A stretch of 45,467 nucleotides of DNA from Seison nebaliae (taxonomy: Eukaryota; Rotifera; Pararotatoria; Seisonacea; Seisonidae), in the NCBI GenBank assembly GCA_023231475.1, contig JALJEE010000990.1:1-45467 (forward strand), given 5' to 3'. Shown here piece by piece: positions 10,146 to 19,539 of the stretch. Made by a program: the position numbers and the translations under genes. Each line of letters begins with the position of its first letter. Position 1 is the stretch's first letter. The notes under the pieces are model-generated. The model saw only the letters and a program-made list of their open reading frames with translations, did not search any database and had not been told where the DNA came from.

Positions 10146-13100
10146 GTTAGTGGAAACATTTTTTCTAAAACGGAAATAACATGAAAATTTCAAAAAACCA
10201 AATTAATGAGAATTGAGGAATAGATTAAGAAATTATTGATTTTTTTGTTTTTAATTTTAACAACTTTATGAGAAAGAGAATTGGAGAAGAAATGCTTATG
10301 CTCATGAATTCCCAATTTACTAATAGGAAATATAAAGGAAAAATATTTTTTTATCGATTTTACGTATTTCTGCATGATGAATTGTGGACATCCAACGGGA
10401 AATTAACAGTTTAATTTTCTTCTTGAAATATTGTGAGATGTAACTGGACTTAGCATGAAGTGGAAGAGGAAATAAAAATTTAATCTTATTTTCCTGGAAT
10501 AGACGGTCGAATTGACATTGAGAAAGAAGATTGATGGAAATAGATATAAAGATTTATTATTTGAACTAATCTTCTTTTTTTTACTATTCGATTCTCTCGT
10601 ATCTTCCTGATTGATTTGAGGAATGGATCGGTAATGAATTTATTGGTTGAGGAAGTTAATTGTCAGATTGTTAATTGGAAAATAGAATGAGAAAAAAAGA
10701 AGAAATTTCCTTTTGGATCATTCAACAAATGGAATGATTATGTAATAAATGAATAAATGCTACAGATAGGAAAGTTGATTGAGACAATGCAAATAAAAGT
10801 GGAAAGTAGGAGAGTTATTTGACTTCATTAATATTGTTGTTATTGTTATTGGTTAATATCTGAAAGAAATTTGTGCGAATTTCTATGTACCTACTTTTGA
10901 TTATCATATAAAATGGAGTGGACGTCGGAAATGAAGAATGCAATGAGTATGTGGATGAATCGAATAACATTATAATAACTAGTAGAGATGATTCTCTCTA
11001 TTAACAATTCTCGTTTCTTCTTTAATTCGTCTTTATTTCTATTATTGATTCGTAGCACTCCATACTTATTTTTCCGTTTACTCTTTTTCATGGAAATTGG
11101 AAAGTTTGCAGCAGAATTAGATGACATTCATTTCAATTCGTTCTATTCATCCTTCTATAATTTTCTTCTTTTTACGTAAAATTTCCTTATGCATTCCCCA
11201 GCACCGACATATGCATGAAATTGGTGATTGGCGATGTATAAATGGAAGAAATAATCGTCATTGCTGTGATGCTTCTTTTTCAATGACATTGGTCGAAATA
11301 AAAAGAAAAACATGAGTCAAAATCATTTAGACTTTACATGCAGAAATAAGAAGAATAGATGGAAAGAATAGAACGAAAATTTTTATTTATCATTCGCTCA
11401 ATGCATAATATCATCGATAGTTCTATTTCTTTTCTTCTCACCATATTCCTCCATTATTTATTCTCCTTCTTTCCATCCATCATCTCCTTCATTCGACAAT
11501 TTTTTCCGTTTTGGTTTCTGAAGGAAATTAAACTTATTGTTTATTCCTTTCGATTCCTGTTTATTCCATCGACAGTAAAATAATCGGAATTCATATAATT
11601 CTTCTCCATATGAAATCGAACAAAATTTTTTACAGTAGAAGAAACTTAAAATTATTAATATGACAAAGTTGCCATGACGTGGAGAGAGACGTCCATTCAT
11701 AAACATCGTAATTATTACGATAATTATGAATATTGTGCATAGTCTGTGCATAGAATTCATTTATCTAATAATTTTTATTGTCTACATTTTTCTTCACGAT
11801 AAATAACTTTCTTACTTTCTCTCATTTCTCGCAAGAAAAGGACTTTGGTGAAATGAACTACACTTTTAATTATTCGATCTTTCTTATTGTACTTCGACCA
11901 TCCCCTCACATCTCCTCCAAACATTTTGCTCTGTATTCTCCCAATTTGAGTGCGATCTCATCGAACACCCAAAATATATGTGGACATCATTTTTATGACG
12001 AAGAATTTTCTCATTCCATTCCACAAATCGCCTACAGAAATACATAAAATTATTATTCCTTATTGTCATTTTAATTCTATGGGAAACCGTTGTTTAATGA
12101 TTCCCGTGCGTTCAAAAATAGTCTGACTTCGATATTTCCGTTTTTCTTCAGGTATGCTAAGTCGACAATTCCTCCTGTTTTTTTTGTCTTCCAATTATCC
12201 CTATGGGATGTTTTTGTGAAAAAACAAAAATGTTTTTGTCATCAACAGGCAACATCATCATGATGATGATCATCATAATTCTGTATGATGTTGAGTTTTC
12301 GATGAATAGATAAAAGAAACATCAAACTCCTTCTTTTCTTGATGTTGCACATTAATTAATTTCCATACGTTTCCGATATTCTATCGGATCATTTCAATCA
12401 TTCTTCATATTAGTCTCATCAATGTCAATCAGGAGACGATGTTTTCATATACATGTATCTCCAGAATTATGGACGAAACAATAAGAAGAAATTATGTTTT
12501 CCTTTAAATTTTCTATAATCATATCATTCTTCTTCTACTTTCCTTATGAACTAGAGCATCAGTATCAGTGTCTCAAGGGAAGGAAGTAGAAGGAAAAAGT
12601 GTCTTTTAATTTATTCAACTCCTTTTGCGTCGAGCAAAACTTCCACATAATTAACTACTCAATATCATCATAATGTTATATCGCTTTCGCCATCGTACAG
12701 TTCATATCATATTTCATATTGACAGGATTCATGTTGGTGATATAAAAAAATTAGCGCGCAACATAAGAAGATATTATATCTATTTTTATTCATCTCTTGT
12801 TCTTTTTTGTTGAAGAGATAGCTGTATGTCATCACACTATTCCCATTACCTGAATTTGCATTCGATACATGATGGAAATCTAATAAATAATCTACTGATG
12901 AATTCTACGTTTGATGAATTCAGAAAACTCTCACTGACTTTCCTCTCCAAAACTTTAAGATAAATAGAATCTCAAATTCTATTTGCCAGTTATTCTCATA
13001 TAATTCCATCTAATATCTTTCAGATTCTTTTCGAACTCGAACATTCCCTCTGTTATTCATTACATTAATTCTTTTTAAACTTTCCATAAGTTTTAATATT

Positions 13101-14344
13101 GGAAATTTGGAATGAATACGGAATAAAAAAAATAAAAGAATTCTTTCTTTCTACAGTTGACATCGAGGAAGGATATATCGATAGAATCAATTTACTATTT
13201 GTGCATTCTTTGTGCATTTATTGTGCAAATATGAAAAAGGAAGAAACTTATCAAATATAATTTATCGAGAAAGATAGATTCATTTATTTATTATAATTGT
13301 CTAATTATTGTGATTATTTTCGTTTGTTGGTTGTCGTAGTTATGAGCGAAATATATTAGTTCAATATCGTCCTTCGTCAACATTATCACTGTAAATTATT
13401 CTCATGTGACGAATGTCCACTTTGTTAGAGATGTTCGGAAAAAGAAAACTATATTCTTCCTGTTTATCATTCCATTAATTATTTTCTCGTTATTCGATCC
13501 ATTGTTAATTCCCTTCCATTCCATTCATCATAATCGATTTCATATAAATTTATTGATAGTTTTTCTCGTACAATTTTTTTTATAAATATTTGTTCCCCAC
13601 TTCATCATCTTATTCTTCTCTTGCACTCCTTCCAATCGTTCGAACGATTCTTATATAAATTAACATGATTTTGTCTAGGATGTGAATGGACATGTACGTA
13701 TGTAGGAGAAGAAATTATCATAAAAATATCTAATCATTTATTCATCTTCTTCATCCCAATCTCGTTCAATTGACAAAAAGCTATTCAGTTCGAGAGAAGA
13801 TTTTATTATTCCATCTCCCTTCTATCCAATTCTCTTACTCTCCAATATTTATAATATATATTCATTATTATTCCTCCTCATATTTTGGAGCATTCCCTCC
13901 TCTTTCTCCTCCTCAATCGACGAGGAAATTTAGGTTTGGATTATTTCCACGGAAATTTCCGTCATTAGACTAATGTGTGCACCTGTAATTATGTACACGA
14001 GAATATTATTTGAGGATCAATCAGATAAATTATATATGTGCTATTTTATATATTTTTCAAGAATACTCTCCGACACAAACCTAATAATTTCCATTCATTT
14101 ATCCATCAGTCAGTTATTCAATCATTTCTTATCACTTTTTCCGATACATCTCATCATTTTTGATAATATCGTTAAGTCTTCTTTTTATTAAATTATTTTT
14201 CCTTTTTTCTTTAATTCTCTCGTTTTTTTTTCCTCTTAATTTCTCCTTTTAAATTATCGTTATTCTATCGTGGAAAACAGGAAGGAAATAAATTCTCTCT
14301 AGAGTTCCCTCTCGATATTTTCCCTTTTAAAACACCACAACGAT
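10146..14344. other. Gene-poor interval between alternative SNAP-25 first exons
   Basis: About 4.2 kb without a supported exon. If the 10077 exon is used, this is the body of a large intron in a locus whose other introns are mostly under 120 nt. The stretch before 14345 should contain the proximal promoter; a T/C-rich run lies about 50 nt before the ATG, but no clear TATA element was seen. The GAT/ATC palindromic patch recurs at 12256. Confidence 0.45.
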
Positions 14345-15434
14345 ATGGCATCGTTTTTTAACGCGATGCGCGGGGAAGATCCCGAAGAAGTGAAACGTTT
14401 AGCAGAAGAGGCTGAACTCGAGAAACGTTACACTGAAGATGCAGAAGGACGTCCATTGACAGAACAGGAGGGATTACAGCTTCGAATCGATGATCAAACG
14501 AACGAGGTTAACTGACTAAAATCAAACGATCTCCCAATCGAATTAGTAGTAGAGAATAGATTTACGAAAACCATCAACTATTTATTAAATATGAAAATTG
14601 ATTAAAAAATTTTTCTATTTCAGAGTTTGGAATCCACCCGTCGAATGCTTCAGTTATGTGAAGACGTTTAGTCATTTTTTTTCTTCTTCAAAATTCACTT
14701 TCGTCTTTTCACCATCTTTAGAGCAAAGAAGCTGGTATTCGTACTTTAGTTATGTTGGATGAACAAGGAGGTTTCCTCGTTTTTCGACAATTAGTCCATA
14801 TATATTTTTGAAAATGTTTTACAGATCAATTGGATCATATCAATGTAAATATGGATCAGATTAATACGGATATGCGAGACGCCGAAAAAAATTTGGAGGG
14901 TCTCGAAAAATGTTGTGGTCTTTGTGTGTTACCGTGGAAAAAGTTGGAGAATAAATTTTATTTTTGAAAATTTTCAATTTTGTTTAGGAGGAAAAATTTC
15001 GATAAAGATCCTGAATTTGCTGCGGCATTTAATCAAAATGAAGATGGCAAACTTGGTGGTGATCAACCGAGGAGGATTGTGGGCGATCAACAGGTTATTA
15101 ATTTAATTTCATGGAAAAATCTTTTTTGTAAATTTTCACGTCGAAATGGGCGGTAAGGGTTTTATCACGAGAGTAACAAATGACGACCGCGAAGACGAAA
15201 TGGAGAAGAATGTGACGGATGTAAATAGTATGATAGGAAATTTGAGGAATATGGCCGTAGATATGAGTACAGAAATCGATTCTCAGAATTCGATTATCAA
15301 ACAAATCAATGTGAAAGTTTGCACCATATTCACTTTTCATGTTCTTATGAAATTTCGAATAATTTCAGGCTAATGCAAATGAAGCTCGAATTACAGAAGC
15401 GAATAAACGTGCAAATGTTCTTTTGAAGAAATAG
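14345..15434 (+). CDS. SNAP-25 (Qbc-SNARE), orthologue of nematode ric-4
   Basis: Exons 14345-14506, 14624-14665, 14722-14770, 14825-14942, 14988-15093, 15140-15316 and 15369-15434 give about 239 residues, close to the family length. SNAP-25 supplies two helices to the plasma-membrane SNARE complex for vesicle fusion. Helix 1 contains [11 protein letters not shown] and [19 protein letters not shown], with the 0-layer Gln in DEQ. The palmitoylated linker is [10 protein letters not shown]. Helix 2 contains [15 protein letters not shown] and SQNSIIKQI, with its 0-layer Gln. The 54-residue first exon is longer than usual, and a distal first exon at 10077 offers another N terminus. The intron after 15093 is odd: homology puts the next exon at 15140, where the preceding dinucleotide is AC. 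The first AG comes 18 nt later, at 15156-15157, and gives the same frame. Confidence 0.93.
15094..15157 (+). other. SNAP-25 intron 5 with non-AG acceptor at the expected position
   Basis: Donor GTTATT at 15094. A pyrimidine-rich run ends TTTTCAC at 15139 where TTTCAG is expected. Starting the exon at 15140 gives [11 protein letters not shown], which aligns with the paralogue's MPKKGKFTQR at the same intron. The first AG after the tract is in GGTAAG at 15156-15157 and would start the exon in frame at GFITR, six residues shorter. Confidence 0.6.
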
Positions 15435-16342
15435 ATGCTTGAAATAAATTAATGATACAATACAATAATTATAAATGAATAAATATCATACAACGACATT
15501 GAAACAGTTTACCGAAAAGTGAATTTGAAGAAAAAGAAAATTTCGAAAATTTTGTGCACGAAATTTTCAAAAGTTCCTTAAACAACAACAACAACAACAA
15601 CAATATAAACAACAAGAATAATAATCATCATAATAATCGCGACGATATGATAGTTTGAAGACTTCTTTGACTACTCTCAATTTCTTATTGAAAATCTACC
15701 GTCGGATTACTGAATTTATTCAATTTTACTGATTATTGTTTATCGAAACTCTATTCCTTTAATTTTTTTTTATCATTTCACATCATCTTTCTTTTCATTC
15801 TTTTTAATCTTTTTTCTTTGGAATGTTATCAAAATATGATGAACTTTCACGATGATAATTATAATGAGAGTGATGATTGATAAGTGATGGATGGATAGAT
15901 GAATGGATGAATGAATGGAGAGAAGACACAGTGAAGAATTTCTATTATTATTATAATTATAATTATTATTATTATTATTATTCCAAATCATATATTCTTG
16001 CATCCTCTATTTTGCTAACGATCCATTCCTTGATTACTGCGATTTCACTTTCATTCTTTTTCATTTCGCAGTTCACACACTTCTAACAATCTTGTATAGG
16101 GCTTTCTTCACATATTCCTGTCGCATCACATCATCAAAAAACGGTATCAGACATTTTTCATCTGATCAGAAATCAAAGAATTTTTTTCATGAAATTTTAT
16201 CATTTCCCTTCTCATCCATTCTCATAGTCACCAAATCCACAATAATAATCATCATACAATGTATCCTTCATATTTTCAGTTTATGCAAAGTTCATTAAAA
16301 AATAATTTTCGAAAATTTTAATTATTTTCCTCCACTTTTCAG
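15435..16342. other. Interval between SNAP-25 and its paralogue
   Basis: About 900 bp. It holds the SNAP-25 3' end, an AAC-repeat run near 15580-15603, and an ATT/TAA-rich patch at 15945-15981. The paralogue's first exon should lie here but cannot be identified. A 10-nt stretch TTTATGCAAA at 16281-16290 is flanked by TTTTCAG and GTTCAT and could be a micro-exon, but no upstream exon in matching phase is convincing. Confidence 0.4.
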
Positions 16343-17166
16343 CAAGTTCAAGCTACTAGAAATATGGTGAATTTTACTTATGCAGTTTCAGCTTTTTCTT
16401 TCTTTCCACATCATTCTCATCTTCCTCCTCCTCCTCCTCCTCCTCCCAAAAGAGTTACAATAAAGGCATAGACATCGGTAATACATTGTACCAACATAGA
16501 GGTTCAACTTAAGATCAATTCTTGATAAAAAAATAAGTCGATAAAATTTTGAACAATAGAGAAATTGACTAATATTGAAGGCAATATGTCGAAGATGGTG
16601 GAGGATATGAAAGTGGCTGAGGATGACATGCAGGAACTACAAAGAGGTTGCTGTTCGAAATTTTGTAGAGTTTTGTGCATTAAGTTACAAGAATAATTCA
16701 TGGAAATTACTAAATAAAAATTTCTCCATGTTTAGAGTTTGTGGTTGTGTCTTTTCCAAAGATGATCGTATGAGTTTAGGTTCCAGTAGTCATAACAGCG
16801 AAACATATGCAGGAGCAACAGAAGAAATAGTTTATTAAAAATTTTAAAAAGTAATTAAATTTTTCCAATTAAAAGATGCCGAAAAAAGGGAAATTTACAC
16901 AAAGGACACCAAACACAGCTGGCTCGGCTGAGAAGTTGATCGCTGGTAATCTTGTAGAAGTGAATCATATGTTGAAGAATTTGAAAGATATGGCATTGGA
17001 ATTTAGTGAAGAATTAGATGATCAGAACAATGTGATAGAATCGATAAATGCTCAAGTTTCTATCTTCTATTAATGTAATTGAATTATGAAATTTTAGTCG
17101 ACAAAAACTACGACGCAATTGAAAGGAATAGCAGATAAACAGAAACGATTATTGAAGAAACAATAA
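16343..17166 (+). CDS. Diverged SNAP-25 paralogue (tandem duplicate), 5' exon not found
   Basis: Exons 16343-16384, 16453-16501, 16560 to about 16652 (donor uncertain), 16738-16829, 16876-17055 and 17098-17166. The first two are exactly as long as their SNAP-25 counterparts (42 and 49 nt) and in the same phases, so this is an intron-retaining duplicate. Translation aligns without gaps: VQATRNMVNF with [10 protein letters not shown], and KGIDIGNTLYQHREKLTNI with [19 protein letters not shown]. The Gln of the helix-1 0-layer is His here. Helix 2 (HMLKNLKDMALEFSEELDDQ) keeps its Gln. The linker retains a cysteine cluster for palmitoylation, although its donor is ambiguous (GTTGCT at 16647 or GTTCGA at 16653 both fit phase 1). 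C. elegans has a divergent SNAP-25 family member, AEX-4; this could be its counterpart. The start codon is unknown and may come from the 10077 exon. Confidence 0.8.
16421..16446. repeat. TCC trinucleotide repeat in SNAP-25 paralogue intron
   Basis: About eight TCC units in the 16385-16452 intron; they double as the polypyrimidine tract before the CCAAAAG acceptor. Confidence 0.85.
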
Positions 17167-17203
17167 AATTATTAATTTTTTTATTTAATTAACTTATTTT
17201 ATT

Positions 17204-17863
17204 TCATTTCCAAAATAACACAATTATACTGATAAATAAATAAAAGAAATGATACTTAGGTATTTTGGATGAAGTGGATCCCAAGAGAAATTCACGAGTT
17301 AAACTACAATTAAATCTCGCACCTTCTTTCCTTATCTTTTGCAACATTCTCAATTGTTCTTCAATCACCAAAAACTGATAAAGACTACAATCATTCACTC
17401 TTCGAAACCAACATCGAAAAAACGCTCTTAATGGAAGACATAATTCCGACCGTTTCTCTTTCACCACCAGATGTTGTTCACAATAACTTTCCATATCTTT
17501 CATTATCTCTTTTGTACATCTTCGTTTCGAATGGATAGAATCAACACTTAATTGTTTACATAATACCTTCCATTCCCTGAAACTAGCCCGAGCATTTAAT
17601 ATCACTTCCAATCCTTTCGTTGTAAGAACGTCACATTGCATCTCATCAATGGCAAATGTCAATTTTCTTAAATTACTACCAGCCATCTCACAATTCACTT
17701 GCATATCGAATGCTTTCGATTTTTTGATTCGATCAACCTCTTTGATAAAGATCTTGTCGATACGCTTTACGTCGCAAATTGGAAATTCGTCTTTCTCTTT
17801 CTCCTTGCCATTCGCGATGGAAATTATAATTGAAAAGATGAAAATTTTTAATTCGATTAACAT
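17204..17863 (-). CDS. Cysteine-rich secreted or GPI-anchored protein
   Basis: Single exon, 219 residues. Residues 1-19 form a signal peptide (IFIFSIIISIANG). The mature part carries ten cysteines, probably five disulphides, spaced through helical, charged sequence (e.g. CKQLSVDSIHSKRRC). The C terminus is a small-residue stretch (LLGSTSSK) followed by a hydrophobic end, YHFFYLFISIIVLFW, which looks like a GPI-attachment signal or a tail anchor. Size and cysteine richness recall the nematode DUF19/T20D4.11-like secreted proteins, but that is a weak resemblance by eye. It converges on the SNAP-25 paralogue with 37 bp between stops. It lies 124 bp downstream of the REEP-like gene on the same strand, behind an AATAAA, T-rich runs and a TTTTATAG acceptor-like site. 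Confidence 0.75.
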   Translation of the reverse strand: MLIELKIFIFSIIISIANGKEKEKDEFPICDVKRIDKIFIKEVDRIKKSKAFDMQVNCEMAGSNLRKLTFAIDEMQCDVLTTKGLEVILNARASFREWKVLCKQLSVDSIHSKRRCTKEIMKDMESYCEQHLVVKEKRSELCLPLRAFFRCWFRRVNDCSLYQFLVIEEQLRMLQKIRKEGARFNCSLTREFLLGSTSSKIPKYHFFYLFISIIVLFWK

Positions 17864-17987
17864 TTTCTTTCCTTCCCCACAATTGAACTATAAAAGGAAA
17901 TTTATTTTTCGAAAATTAATTAGAGAAATTGACAAAAAAAAAGAAAATTAAATGGAAAAAATAGTAAAAAAAAAAAAAAGAGATATG

Positions 17988-19065
17988 TCATTTGATCGAA
18001 CTAATGGCGAATGGTCCGAACTTCTCCTTAAACCTTCCATACATCTTCGATTTGACCGCTTTAGCACGACTCAATGTTGGGCTTATAAGAGGAGTTTGAT
18101 TGATTTTTGATCGAAACGTACGTCCCGCAGCAAACTTTTTTCCTTTAGGTATACTACCCGTTTTCTGAGATAATGATGTTTGTGGTGAACCGAGTGAACG
18201 TAATCGTTTGAATAATTTCGGTCCTTTCGTCGTTTGTTTCTTTGGGAGTTTCTTACATGTACATTTCTGACCAGGTTGACAACAAGATTTACTGTTCTTC
18301 TTTTTCATTTTTTTCTTTCGACGTGGCGACGGACTACGTGATGGACTCGAATAATTCTCTCTAAATGTAACTGCTGTTTTTCGAGAAAAAAGTTCTGATA
18401 CTCCAACATCACCTCGTTCAGATGGTCGAGCGATAGATTCATAGAAATATTCTCCTCCATCAATCGTCCAAGCAACATGATATGAGAAAACTGAAAATTA
18501 AAATAAGATAAAGATAAAATTGAAAGAAAATAAACAAAGTACATCAATTCCATTCGTTGCGGTTGGAGAAGCACACCAAACGAAAAAATAACATTTGAAA
18601 CCCCAATAAAACGGTAGATTGATATCCGATACAGGTTGATGAGAGTATTCGAGAAGAATAAATAAAATGTAAATAAACCAATATAATGACCATTGCCGTT
18701 TACGAGTAATACCTGTTGTATTAGTAAAACTAAAAAATTTTTAAAATAAATTTAAATTTTCTCTATAGTTTTAAAATAACGCCAAAAGAAGTGGATATAA
18801 TGGTAGAACGATACAATTGCAAATGAAAATTTTATATTTACAGAATAAAAATATGTTAATCGCTACGAAATTGATGACTGGAGAGAATGGAATGAATGAA
18901 ATTGAGGAAGAATATAAAGTAACTCATCAATAATACTTTCTCTGACAGACCAACCATCTCCCCTACACATTGTATAACGGGATTCTTCGAAATTATCGAA
19001 GTACGAAGCCATGGACTATTATAGTCTGAATTCGATAATAGACTATATCTTTGTTGTCCAAACAT
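17988..19065 (-). CDS. REEP5/6-like (TB2/DP1/HVA22) ER membrane-shaping protein
   Basis: Exons, in minus order: 19065-18924, 18877-18781, 18729-18536 and 18490-17988, giving 311 residues. REEP/Yop1 proteins bend tubular ER membranes through hairpin segments. Hallmarks are VLPLYPLLLA (cf. IGFGYPAYIS), then QWSLYWFIYILFILLEY (cf. QWLTYWVVYGVFSIAEF), LPFYWGFKCYFFVWCASP and TNGIDVL (cf. SNGAELL). After the fold comes an atypical 170-residue tail with an SPSRSPSPRRKKK run and a CCQPGQKCTC motif. The last intron needs the GTTTAT donor; a GTACTT donor 10 nt upstream gives another frame that stops at 18305. The chosen frame is favoured because it continues into the long basic tail, but the tail is less certain than the membrane domain. 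A same-strand secreted gene follows closely. Confidence 0.8.
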
Positions 19066-19539
19066 TTATTTATCGTACGAATAACTTGAAAGAGAAACTA
19101 TAAAAAAGAAATATTAGTAGACAAAAAGTGAAATGAATAAAAATTAACTTTTTTAGTTGAAACTTGTTTTGAAAGTAAATTTCGTTTCATTTATATAACG
19201 TTTCCCTACTTCCTTATCATGAATTGATTTGGTTCAATTTCAAAAAAAAAATATGAAAATTTCTCATTTAATCATCATCATGTCAAATTGAATCGAATTG
19301 TTTTTTAGCATCAATACAAACTAAAATTTCATGACATTCGTCGACGTTATAGAGAACTATCTCTAAGATTTCTTAATCTTATTGAAATTAGATTTCTTTT
19401 AAATGTTTAACATGTTTGTTGATCTTTTTTCATTATGTTTCTTTGAAAAAATGTTTTATTTTATTTTATTGATTAAAATTCGCAATGAATAAGTTAGTAA
19501 AGGAGAAAAATGAAATAGTAGAAGAAATAAAAAGTTGGA
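19066..19539. other. Intergenic interval upstream of the REEP-like gene
   Basis: About 470 bp of AT-rich sequence between the REEP start and the 3' end of the peroxidase gene, both on the minus strand. It should hold the REEP promoter and the peroxidase 3' UTR. No recognisable element was seen. Confidence 0.5.

Noticed and set aside
16092-16298. 68-codon frame just before the SNAP-25 paralogue, considered as its first exon
   Set aside because: It does not end at a phase-0 donor before 16343 and does not resemble a SNARE N terminus.
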